Below, piece by piece: positions 8,756-19,093 of a DNA stretch of 35,209 nucleotides. Below the pieces are notes generated by a model. The model worked only from the letters and a program-made list of their open reading frames with translations. It did not search any database and was not told the DNA's origin. Source of the DNA: Pseudomonadota bacterium (GTDB taxonomy: Bacteria > Pseudomonadota > Gammaproteobacteria > Burkholderiales > Burkholderiaceae_C); NCBI GenBank assembly GCA_021841865.1, contig JAKCDM010000023.1, positions 1 to 35,209 of the forward strand, given 5' to 3'. The position numbers and the translations under genes are program-made. The stretch's first letter is position 1; every line of letters begins with the position of its first letter.

Positions 8756-9610
8756 ATGATTCCAGTACGAAAGCCGCTGCAACTGCAAGCTGCCATCGGC
8801 ACCCACCGCGGCGACCGCGAATACCAGCAGGACCGCGTGGAGGTGTTCGCGCATCCGCGCGTGCGCGGCGCCGTGCTGGCGGTGGTGGCCGACGGCATGG
8901 GCGGGCGCAGCGGCGGGCGCATGGCGGCCGACCAGGTGATGATCACGGCATCGCAGCTGTTCGAGCGCTACATCCCGTCCAAGGACGACCCTGCGGAGCT
9001 TCTGGGGACCATCCTGCAGGAGGCCCATGCGATGATCCGCCTGACGGCAATGTCAGCCGAACAGGAGCCGCACTCCACGGTGGCCTGCGCATTGCTGCAC
9101 GCCGACGGCGCCTGCTGGTGGGCCCATGTCGGCGATTCGCGCATTCACCTGTTCCGCGGTGGCGTGCTGCGGCAACGCACGCGCGACCACTCGTACGTGC
9201 AGGACCTGGTCGACAGCGGCGGCCTGTCCGAAGCCATGGCACGAAGTCACCCGATGAGCAATGTGCTCACCGCCAGCCTGGGGACTCCGGAGGATCCTCC
9301 GCGCAGCGTGGCCACGCTGCAATTGGAGGCCGGCGACTCGCTGCTGCTGTGCAGCGACGGGGTGTGGCACTATTTCCCCGATGCCGAGCTGGGCGCGACC
9401 CTCGACGCACTGGAGCCGCGCGAGGCCTGCGAGACCCTGATCGCCAAGGCGCGCCAGCGCGCGGGCGGGCGCGGCGACAACCTGTCGCTGGCCGTGCTCA
9501 AGCTCAGCGCGCCGCCAGCGGCCCCGGCACCACCGCCGGCGCCCAGGATCGAATTCCCGGACTTCGACACCCCTCTTCCGGTCCCCGGGCGCAAGGCCGG
9601 GCGACGCTGA
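8756..9610 (+). CDS. PP2C-family serine/threonine protein phosphatase
   Basis: A 284-residue metal-dependent phosphatase (PPM/PP2C fold). The Mn/Mg-binding aspartates are visible: GDREYQQDR near residue 20, D46 in VADGMGG, D127 in HVGDSR, D201 in CSDGVWHYF and D241 in RGDNLSLAV. After the catalytic domain comes a proline/alanine-rich tail (252-284). The ATG at 8756 matches the normal PP2C N terminus; an upstream in-frame extension of 21 residues is arginine-rich and crosses the promoter region, so I reject it. There is no kinase gene or FHA-domain gene next door, so the partner kinase is unknown. It is a stand-alone gene divergent from the helicase gene and convergent with the coiled-coil gene, 14 bases away. 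Confidence 0.92.
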   Translation: MIPVRKPLQLQAAIGTHRGDREYQQDRVEVFAHPRVRGAVLAVVADGMGGRSGGRMAADQVMITASQLFERYIPSKDDPAELLGTILQEAHAMIRLTAMSAEQEPHSTVACALLHADGACWWAHVGDSRIHLFRGGVLRQRTRDHSYVQDLVDSGGLSEAMARSHPMSNVLTASLGTPEDPPRSVATLQLEAGDSLLLCSDGVWHYFPDAELGATLDALEPREACETLIAKARQRAGGRGDNLSLAVLKLSAPPAAPAPPPAPRIEFPDFDTPLPVPGRKAGRR

Positions 9611-9624
9611 CGCGCCAGCGGAGC

Positions 9625-10359
9625 TCAGCGCAGCGGCAGCAGGGGGCCCGACGCCGGCGGCACCGGCAGCGGCGGCGCTGGCGGGCTGCCCCGACGCTGT
9701 TGTTCCTGCACGCGCTGCCGCAAGCGCTGATAAGCCTCTTGCCGTTGCTGGCGCTCGGCTTGCGCGGCGCGCGCCTGCGAAGCGCCCTGCAGCGCTTGCC
9801 CGATGCCCGATGGCGCGGTCGGCAGCGCCCCCCGCGCCCCGCCGGCGGGGTGCGCGCGACTCGCGCGGGGCGCGGACGCCGCCGACACCGCGCGCTGCTG
9901 CTCGATCGAGCGGGCCTGGCGCTGCAGGCGGATTCGCCGCTCGCGTTCGGCGCGCACCACGGCCGGGTCGACCGGCACGCGCGCCGCAAGATTGGCGCGC
10001 ACACGCGCACGCTCCTGCTCGGCGCGCTCCTGGCGATCGAGCAGGTCCAGCGCCTGCTGGCGAACTCGCAATGCCCGCTGCGCGTCGCGGTAGTTCCGCG
10101 CCGCAGCGTCGAGGCAATGGAACACCAGGAAGCGGTGCATGCACTGCGCACGTTGCACGGCGTAGCGCTGGTCGAGCTCGTGCTGCTGCATCCGCAGCAG
10201 GTGCCGCTGCTGCTCGCGCCCACGCGCGTTGGCGGCCGGCGCCGACGCCGACGCGAGTTGCGCTGCCGCCCAGACCGACGGCGGCACGAGCCCGGCGAGC
10301 GTGCCGAACAGGCACAGCGCGCGCGCGAGAACGCGCGCGCGAGCAGGAGCGAGTCTCAT
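9625..10359 (-). CDS. unknown secreted, arginine/glutamine-rich coiled-coil protein
   Basis: I do not recognise this 244-residue protein. An arginine-rich start, a hydrophobic segment and AxA-type cleavage after VWAA near residue 31 indicate a signal peptide. About residues 46-125 and 145-225 are charged, Arg/Gln/Glu/Ala-rich and likely coiled coil (for example QQALDLLDRQERAEQERAR). Two cysteines, C73 and C82 in AQCMHRFLVFHCLD, could form a periplasmic disulfide. The C terminus is proline-rich. The ATG overlaps the zapE stop codon by one base (TGATG), so translation is probably coupled and the two proteins may be co-expressed. A periplasmic or envelope structural role is inference only. Codon use is that of its neighbours, and the presence of a secretion signal argues for a real gene. 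Confidence 0.7.
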   Translation of the reverse strand: MRLAPARARVLARALCLFGTLAGLVPPSVWAAAQLASASAPAANARGREQQRHLLRMQQHELDQRYAVQRAQCMHRFLVFHCLDAAARNYRDAQRALRVRQQALDLLDRQERAEQERARVRANLAARVPVDPAVVRAERERRIRLQRQARSIEQQRAVSAASAPRASRAHPAGGARGALPTAPSGIGQALQGASQARAAQAERQQRQEAYQRLRQRVQEQQRRGSPPAPPLPVPPASGPLLPLR

Positions 10360-11456
10360 CAGGTCAATGCGGTTTGCACTTCGCGTCGCTGCCGCTGCAG
10401 GTACGCGGGAGTCTGCATTTCCAGCAGACGCGAAACGGTGCGCTCGAATTCATGCGCCAGCGGTCCGCTTCGATACAAGCCCTGCGGCTCGTCCTGGGCA
10501 GACATCACGAGCTTGACCGACCGATCGTACAGCACGTCCACCAGCAGCGTGAACCGACGCGCCGCGGTGGCCTGCTCGGGTCCCATGCGCGGCACGCCGC
10601 TGAGCAGGATGGTGTGAAAGCGAGAGCTGAGCTCGAGATAGTCGCCGGGAGAGCGAGGCGTGTTGCACAGGGTCTCGAAATCGAACCACACCACGCCCCC
10701 TGCGCGACGCAGCGCACGCAGGCTGCGCTGCTCGACGAACAGGCAGGGGTCCTCGTCGGCGCCGTCGGCCAGGCGTTCGAAGCTTGCGCGCATCGCGGCA
10801 TCGGCGGCTTCGCCCAGCGGCCGGTGGTACAGGGTCACTTCGCGCAGGGCCTGCTGGCGATAGTCGACCCCTGCGTCGACCCGAACGATGTCCAGGTGCT
10901 GCTTCAGGCGCTCGATGGCCGGCAGGATGCGATCTCGATGCAGGCCGTCCGGATACAGGCCGTCCGGGTGGAAGTTGCTGGTGGCCATGAGGACCACGCC
11001 GTCTTCGAACAGGCTTTCCAGCAGCCGGTCCAGGATCATCGCGTCGGTGACGTCGCTGATGTGGAATTCGTCGAAGCAGATCAGCCGGAATCGCCGCGCG
11101 ATGCGCCTCGACAGTTCCTGCAGCGGGTTGCGCGTGCCCTGCAACGCCGCGAGTTCACGCTGCACCTCGCGCATGAACTCGTGGAAATGCAGTCGCGTCT
11201 TGCGAACCACCGGGACCGTGGCGTAGAACGCGTCCATGAGAAAGCTCTTGCCGCGGCCGACACCCCCCCACATGTAGACCCCGCGAGGCAGGTCCGGGTG
11301 CACCAGCAGGCGGCGCACGGCGCTGGAGCGACGCGACTTGTAGGCGACCCACTCGTCCTGCGCGAGCTGCAGGCGATCGATCGCTGCGCGCTGCGCCGCG
11401 TCGGGCACGAAACCGCGCTCGCCCAGTTGCCGCAGGGCGTGTTCGCTGAAATTCAT
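10359..11456 (-). CDS. zapE: cell-division-associated AFG1-family ATPase ZapE
   Basis: A 365-residue AFG1-like P-loop ATPase. ZapE associates with the FtsZ ring and is linked to growth at low oxygen and high temperature in E. coli. Walker A is WGGVGRGKSF with K70; Walker B is LICFDE at 125-130, followed by FHISDVTDAM, a family hallmark. ATSNFHPDGLYPDGLHRDRI and the FVEQRSL region also fit. Start: MNFSEHALRQLGERG at 11456 is the usual family N terminus; an ATG three codons upstream is also possible and no Shine-Dalgarno signal decides. It is the fourth gene after odhA-odhB-odhL, a normal Burkholderiales order, but a 13-bp perfect hairpin lies directly before its start. Confidence 0.95.
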   Translation of the reverse strand: MNFSEHALRQLGERGFVPDAAQRAAIDRLQLAQDEWVAYKSRRSSAVRRLLVHPDLPRGVYMWGGVGRGKSFLMDAFYATVPVVRKTRLHFHEFMREVQRELAALQGTRNPLQELSRRIARRFRLICFDEFHISDVTDAMILDRLLESLFEDGVVLMATSNFHPDGLYPDGLHRDRILPAIERLKQHLDIVRVDAGVDYRQQALREVTLYHRPLGEAADAAMRASFERLADGADEDPCLFVEQRSLRALRRAGGVVWFDFETLCNTPRSPGDYLELSSRFHTILLSGVPRMGPEQATAARRFTLLVDVLYDRSVKLVMSAQDEPQGLYRSGPLAHEFERTVSRLLEMQTPAYLQRQRREVQTALT

Positions 11457-11470
11457 CGGGTGCATCGCTG

Positions 11471-11500
11471 CGGCGCCCATGCCGACGGGCATGGGCGCCG
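11471..11500 (-). terminator. perfect 13-bp hairpin between odhL and zapE
   Basis: CGGCGCCCATGCC (11471-11483) and GGCATGGGCGCCG (11488-11500) are exact reverse complements around a 4-base loop. The structure begins 9 bases after the odhL stop and ends 14 bases before the chosen zapE ATG. No run of T follows, so it is not a classic intrinsic terminator. It may cap the odh transcript's 3' end, cause partial termination, or mask the zapE translation start. Confidence 0.6.
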
Positions 11501-11509
11501 ACCGGTGGT

Positions 11510-12937
11510 TCAGAAGTTCAGCGCGCGCGAATCGGTCGCCAGCGCGGCTTCCTTCATCGCTTCCGACAAGGTCGGATGGGCGTGGCAGATGCGTGCGATG
11601 TCCTCGGCGCTGGCCTTGAACTCCATCGCCACGGCGGCCTCGGAAATCAGCTCGGAGGCCATCGGCCCGATCACGTGCACGCCCAGGATCTCGTCGGTGG
11701 CGGCGTCGCTGAGCATCTTGACGAAGCCCGTGGTGTCGCCCAGCGCGCGTGCGCGCCCGTTGGCCATGAACGGAAAGCTGCCGCTGCGGTAGGCTCTCCC
11801 GGCCGCTTTCAGCGCCTGCTCGGTCTGCCCCACCCACGCGATTTCCGGGCTGGTGTAGATCACCCACGGCACGGTGTTGAAGTCCACGTGGGGCTTCTGG
11901 CCTGCCAGGCGCTCGGCCACCGCCACCCCCTCCTCCTCGGCCTTGTGCGCCAGCATCGGGCCGCGCACGACGTCGCCGATGGCCCAGATTCCGGGCACCT
12001 CGCTGCGGCAGTCGGCATCGACCGGGATGAAGCCGCGCTCGTCGAGCTTGAGGCCGACCTTGTCGAGCTGCAGCGCGTCGGTGTGGGGCACGCGACCGAT
12101 GGACACCATCAGCGCGTCGACCTCGAGCTGCTGCTCGCCCCCCTTGGCGTCCGTGTAGCGCAGGCGCACCGGGCCGGACTTGGCCGGCGGCTTGACCTCG
12201 GCGATGTTCACGCCGAGCTGGATGTCCAGGCCCTGGCGCGTGAACTGCTTGAGCGCCTCCTTGGCGACCTGGGTATCGGCAGCCCCCAGGAAATCGGGCA
12301 GCGCCTCGAGCACCGTGACCTTGGCACCCAGGCGGCGCCACACCGAGCCCATTTCGAGCCCGATCACGCCGGCACCGATGATGCCCATGCGCTGCGGCAC
12401 CTTGGCCAGTGCCAGCGCACCGGTGTTGGACAGCACGCGCTGCTCGTCGAAGGGCAGGCCCGGCAGCGCGCGCGGGCGCGAGCCGGTGGCCACGATCACC
12501 TGGCGCGCGCGCAGCGTGGCCGGCTCGGCGCCCTGCACCGCGACCTCGAAGCCGGCGTCGCTGCGCCCGGCGAAAGCGGCGTGGCCGTGCACGAACTTGA
12601 CCTTGTTCTTCTTGAACAGGTACAGGATGCCGTCGTTGTTCTGGCGCACCACCTGCTGCTTGCGCGCCAGCATGCGCGACAGGTCGAGCTTGACCGAGCC
12701 GACGTCGATGCCGTGCTCGGCCATGCCGTGGCCGACATGCTCGTAATGCTCCGACGACTGCAGCATGGCCTTGGACGGGATGCAGCCGACGTTGGTGCAG
12801 GTGCCCCCCGGGGCCGGCGCACCGTCGTCGCGGCTCCACTCGTCGATGCAGGCCACCGACAGGCCCAGTTGCGCGGCGCGGATCGCGGCGATGTAGCCGC
12901 CGGGCCCGGCGCCGATGACGATCAGGTCGTAGTCCAT
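11510..12937 (-). CDS. lpdA: dihydrolipoyl dehydrogenase, E3 of 2-oxoglutarate dehydrogenase
   Basis: A 475-residue FAD flavoprotein that reoxidises dihydrolipoyl groups with NAD+. The FAD-binding GAGPGGYIAAIRAAQLG is at the N terminus. The redox-active pair C47 and C52 lies in [13 protein letters not shown]. The second dinucleotide-binding motif GIIGAGVIGLEMGSVW and the C-terminal HAHPTLSEAM with the catalytic His complete the protein. The ATG at 12937 has GAGG seven bases upstream; an alternative GTG at 12949 overlaps the odhB stop and is less likely. It sits 8 bases after odhB in odhA-odhB-odhL, so it belongs to the 2-oxoglutarate complex, while the lipoyl-bearing E3 at 32269-34068 belongs to the pyruvate complex. 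It lacks a lipoyl domain itself. Confidence 0.96.
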   Translation of the reverse strand: MDYDLIVIGAGPGGYIAAIRAAQLGLSVACIDEWSRDDGAPAPGGTCTNVGCIPSKAMLQSSEHYEHVGHGMAEHGIDVGSVKLDLSRMLARKQQVVRQNNDGILYLFKKNKVKFVHGHAAFAGRSDAGFEVAVQGAEPATLRARQVIVATGSRPRALPGLPFDEQRVLSNTGALALAKVPQRMGIIGAGVIGLEMGSVWRRLGAKVTVLEALPDFLGAADTQVAKEALKQFTRQGLDIQLGVNIAEVKPPAKSGPVRLRYTDAKGGEQQLEVDALMVSIGRVPHTDALQLDKVGLKLDERGFIPVDADCRSEVPGIWAIGDVVRGPMLAHKAEEEGVAVAERLAGQKPHVDFNTVPWVIYTSPEIAWVGQTEQALKAAGRAYRSGSFPFMANGRARALGDTTGFVKMLSDAATDEILGVHVIGPMASELISEAAVAMEFKASAEDIARICHAHPTLSEAMKEAALATDSRALNF

Positions 12938-12945
12938 CGCGGGCC

Positions 12946-14214
12946 TCACAGGTTGAGCAGCAGGCGCGACGGATCTTCCAGCGCCTCCTTCATGGCGACC
13001 AGGCCGAGCACGGCCTCGCGTCCGTCGATGATGCGGTGGTCATAACTCATCGCCAGGTAGTTGATCGGGCGGATCACCACCTGGCCGTTCTCCACCACCG
13101 GCCGGTCCTTGGTCGCGTGCACGCCGAGAATGGCTGCCTGCGGCGGGTTGATGATCGGCGTGGACAGCATCGAGCCGAACACGCCGCCGTTGCTGATCGA
13201 GAAGGTGCCGCCGGTGAGTTCCTCGATCGACAGCTTGCCGTCGCGCGCCTTGACGCCGAACTCGGCGATCTGGCGCTCGATGTCGGCGAAACTCATCTGG
13301 TCGACGTTGCGCAGGATGGGAACGACCAGGCCGCGCGGGCTGCCCACCGCGATGCCGATGTCGAAATAGCCGTGGTAGATGATGTCGTTGCCGTCGACCG
13401 AGGCGTTGAGCACCGGGTACTTGCGCAGCGCATGCACCGCCGCCTTGACAAAGAAGCTCATGAACCCGAGCTTGACCCCGTGCTCCTTCTCGAAGCGGTC
13501 CTTGTGCGCGTTGCGCAGATCCATGACCGGCTTCATGTTCACTTCGTTGAAGGTGGTCAGGATCGCGTTCTCGGACTGCGACTGCACCAGGCGCTGCGCG
13601 ATGCGCGCACGCAGGCGGCTCATCGGCACGCGCTGCTCGGGACGCTCGGCATAGGCCGACAGGTCGACCTGGGCATCCACCTGCGGCAGCGCCTGCGGGG
13701 TATTGAACGGCGCCGCCGCAGCCGCCGCGGCGGCTGCCGGAGCCGAGACCTTGGCGGCCACCGCACCGAGCGCGTCGCCCTTGGTGATGCGTCCGCCGCG
13801 GCCGCTTCCGGCCACCGCGTCGGCGGCCACGCCCTGCTCGGCGAGGATCTTCGCCGCCGCGGGCATGGCCACGCCGGCGCTCGACTGCGGCGCCGCGGCC
13901 TGGGGCGCCGCGGGGGCCGCCGCCTGCGCGGCAGGCGCGGCGGGGGCGGCGGCCGCCACCGCACCGGCCTTGGCCTCGGTATCGATGGTGGCGATCAACT
14001 CGTCGGCGACCACGGTGGCGCCGTCGCCCTTGGCGATGCTGGCGAGCACGCCGGCGCTGGGAGCCGGCACTTCGAGCACGACCTTGTCGGTTTCGATCTC
14101 GATCAGGATTTCATCCTGAGCCACGGCTTCGCCGGGCTTCTTCTTCCACTGAAGCAGCGTGGCCTCGGCCACGGATTCGGACAATTGGGGGACCTTGACA
14201 TCAATCAGTGCCAT
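12946..14214 (-). CDS. odhB: dihydrolipoyl succinyltransferase, E2 of 2-oxoglutarate dehydrogenase
   Basis: A 422-residue E2 core enzyme that transfers succinyl groups to CoA. A single lipoyl domain covers residues 1-80 with lipoylated K44 in [12 protein letters not shown]. An Ala/Pro linker follows at about 82-115, then a peripheral-subunit-binding domain at about 116-150 ([14 protein letters not shown]). The catalytic domain ends with [13 protein letters not shown], with H393 and D397 of the HRxxDG motif. The ATG at 14214 gives the normal [16 protein letters not shown] terminus. It follows odhA after 103 bases that contain a 12-bp hairpin, and precedes odhL by 8 bases. The single lipoyl domain distinguishes it from the pyruvate E2. 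Confidence 0.97.
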   Translation of the reverse strand: MALIDVKVPQLSESVAEATLLQWKKKPGEAVAQDEILIEIETDKVVLEVPAPSAGVLASIAKGDGATVVADELIATIDTEAKAGAVAAAAPAAPAAQAAAPAAPQAAAPQSSAGVAMPAAAKILAEQGVAADAVAGSGRGGRITKGDALGAVAAKVSAPAAAAAAAAAPFNTPQALPQVDAQVDLSAYAERPEQRVPMSRLRARIAQRLVQSQSENAILTTFNEVNMKPVMDLRNAHKDRFEKEHGVKLGFMSFFVKAAVHALRKYPVLNASVDGNDIIYHGYFDIGIAVGSPRGLVVPILRNVDQMSFADIERQIAEFGVKARDGKLSIEELTGGTFSISNGGVFGSMLSTPIINPPQAAILGVHATKDRPVVENGQVVIRPINYLAMSYDHRIIDGREAVLGLVAMKEALEDPSRLLLNL

Positions 14215-14281
14215 GGTGGGATCTCGCGATGGGTAGGGTATGTGGGGTGGTGGACGGCGCGAGGATCACGCCGTGCCGTGC

Positions 14282-14308
14282 GGGGCGCGCGGCATGGCCG
14301 CGCGCCCC
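14282..14308 (-). repeat. 12-bp GC hairpin between odhA and odhB
   Basis: GGGGCGCGCGGC (14282-14293) and GCCGCGCGCCCC (14297-14308) pair perfectly around ATG. The hairpin is 10 bases after the odhA stop and has no T-run behind it. As an intercistronic structure it could stabilise the odhA message or lower downstream transcription. Its arms share a 12-base core with the hairpin at 27998-28026. Confidence 0.6.
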
Positions 14309-14317
14309 CTGGCGGAC

Positions 14318-17173
<2,856 letters not shown>

Positions 17174-17607
17174 GGTGAGCTCACTGTTACGCCGGGTCTG
17201 CCGGCAGGGAGTGGGTGAAGCACCATGCGCGCCCCCGGGTACCCCGCGCACGCGCACAGCGGTCCGATGACGCCTGAACCTTCGGGTACTTTAGCAGCGC
17301 TTTTGATGCAACGCAAAACACTTCACAACGCCAGAAAAACCAGATTCCTCCTTTTCTTACACGAGATTTTTGTATTTTTGTGGACGGTCGTGCTGAAAAT
17401 GAACCATAGGGTCCAAATTCCTGCCATGCCGCGTCGGCCCGATCCGGCAAGCCGGCGAGCGACACGACCGTTGCCATCGCCCCCAGGCCGCGCGCAGCGC
17501 GCCGAGCCGCGGGAACTTTGCGCGCCTCGCGCCGTCGAACGCAACAGCGCGCCGGCGAGCCGCCGCCCCCGCCCCAACCTCACCCCGCCCACCCAGGAAC
17601 CGAAGCG
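17174..17607. promoter_or_regulatory. 434-base divergent intergenic region (odhA / CVNH protein 1)
   Basis: No credible gene is present. Bases 17281-17420 are strikingly A+T-rich for this genome, with runs such as TTTTTGTATTTTTG. On the minus strand a TTGCGT (17316-17311) and TAAAGT (17293-17288) are 17 bases apart and could be the odhA promoter, giving a leader of about 110 bases. On plus, no convincing promoter for the CVNH protein stands out, although the A+T block is the natural place. Bases 17421-17590 are GC-rich and hold nothing I recognise; an AGGAA ribosome-binding site for the plus-strand gene is at its end. Confidence 0.5.
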
Positions 17608-19017
17608 ATGCCCGCACTGTCTGCCGCTTCCCGGCGCATCGCGCGCCTCCCGGCTTCATGCGCGCTGCTGTTGGCCGCGTGGGCCGCTCCGTCGCACGCA
17701 GTGACCGGTGCGGCCTATGACCGCGGCTGGGCACGCTCGAATGGCGACACCACCTACGTGGTGCCGGTCAACGACACCGGCCAGCTGATTCGCGTACTCG
17801 GCACCGACTACCGCCAGAGCTTGCACGTGCCCGAGATCGAGGCGGTGGACCTGCCGGGCGACTACGACCCGTCGCAGCGCGCGCCCGGCGCCTACGGCGC
17901 GTCGCACCCGCAGCTGGCAGCGATCGGCGCCGACTTCAGCGCGCTGTTCGCGTCCGGCGCGCCGCGCGGATTCCGCTTCAAGCCCGACGACGACCCCACC
18001 GGCTCGACCCCGGACGACGGCTGGTTCGTGGTGACCCACTACCAGACCGTGTGCGACGGGCGTGCACTGCGTTTCCGGGCAGTCGCCTGGTCCGGGCGCG
18101 ACGGCAACGACGGCCAGGCCAGCACGTCGCGCGCCGACGACGACAAGGCGCTGACGCCGATCGCGGCCGCCGCCGTGCTGGCGTCGCTTCCGCGGGGCCA
18201 GGCCAGCTACCTCGTGGGCAGATATGGACGCGCGCTGACACCGAGGCAGTTGCAGCAGGAAATCGAGCAAGGCTCGGTCGGCCCGCTGCGAATCGACTAT
18301 GCCGCGTTGCTGCCGGGGGTGGCACGACCGATCGCGATTCCCGAATTCCTGGCGCTGGCGCAGGTGCTCGACGTCGAGCACCACTTCGGCGGCAAGGGCG
18401 CGGGCACCCGACTGCACTACGTCAACTATCTCGCCGACGGCGATTCCCGGGTCACGCGGGTGATCGCGGACAACCCGATGCACCAGCAGATCGTCATCGA
18501 CGACTGCCTGATGATCGACGCCATCGGACAGGACGTTCCCTACGGCGACGACCGCAAGGGGATCGAGCACCTGGCCCCGGAGCTGGAAGACGCGGTGCTG
18601 ACCACCGTGTTCTCGCACGCGCTGCCCGGCCACGGCATCAGCGCGACGAGCACCTGCGCGTTGCGTGCCGACGACAGCGGCCGGCGCTTCGACGGCACCT
18701 GCCTCGACGCCGCCGGGAACCCGGTGCCGGCATCGCTCGACGCGACGGCCTGCACGAATGCACTCGACATCGTCAATGACAACGGCGTGCTGCGCTGCGC
18801 CGGCGAAAAGGTCCCGCGCCCCGCGGGCAGCTACCTCGAGGCCTGCAGCAACACGCAATGGGACGGCGCGACGCTGCGCGCGGGCTGCGGCCCGCGCGAC
18901 TGGCGGGTCGTCTCGACACTCGACTACGCCGGGCAATGCCGTGTCGGCTCCACCGTGAGCTTCGACTGGAGCGCGGCCCGGCTGCGCTGCGACAACCCCG
19001 CGGGCTCCGGGCGCTGA
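17608..19017 (+). CDS. secreted protein of unknown function with C-terminal CVNH-like domain (paralogue 1)
   Basis: A 469-residue protein with a signal peptide (RRIARLPASCALLLAAWAA, cleavage after SHA at about 31). Residues 32-345 match no family I know. They contain VNDTGQLIRVLGTDY, VTHYQTVCDGRALRFRAVAW and ADGDSRVTRVIADNP followed by VIDDCLMIDAIGQDVPY, all shared with the convergent gene at 19094-20485. Residues about 348-461 form two cysteine-framed half repeats resembling cyanovirin-N homology: LDIVNDNGVLRC, then GSYLEACSNTQWDGATLRAG C and STLDYAGQC. Eight cysteines (350, 365, 382, 397, 413, 427, 444, 461) suggest disulfides. CVNH domains bind sugars, so a periplasmic or extracellular carbohydrate-binding role is plausible but inferred. 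The ATG has AGGAA upstream. It diverges from odhA. Confidence 0.82.
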   Translation: MPALSAASRRIARLPASCALLLAAWAAPSHAVTGAAYDRGWARSNGDTTYVVPVNDTGQLIRVLGTDYRQSLHVPEIEAVDLPGDYDPSQRAPGAYGASHPQLAAIGADFSALFASGAPRGFRFKPDDDPTGSTPDDGWFVVTHYQTVCDGRALRFRAVAWSGRDGNDGQASTSRADDDKALTPIAAAAVLASLPRGQASYLVGRYGRALTPRQLQQEIEQGSVGPLRIDYAALLPGVARPIAIPEFLALAQVLDVEHHFGGKGAGTRLHYVNYLADGDSRVTRVIADNPMHQQIVIDDCLMIDAIGQDVPYGDDRKGIEHLAPELEDAVLTTVFSHALPGHGISATSTCALRADDSGRRFDGTCLDAAGNPVPASLDATACTNALDIVNDNGVLRCAGEKVPRPAGSYLEACSNTQWDGATLRAGCGPRDWRVVSTLDYAGQCRVGSTVSFDWSAARLRCDNPAGSGR

Positions 19018-19093
19018 GTTCGCCGCGGGCGCGCATGCCGGCGCCGCACAGGCCCCTGTGGACCCGCGACGACATGGCGTGTCCGCGCCGGCT

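Noticed and set aside
19018-19093. CACAGG-CC-CCTGTG repeat between the two CVNH genes as a terminator
   Set aside because: The loop would be two bases and there is no T-tract; it is not distinguishable from chance.
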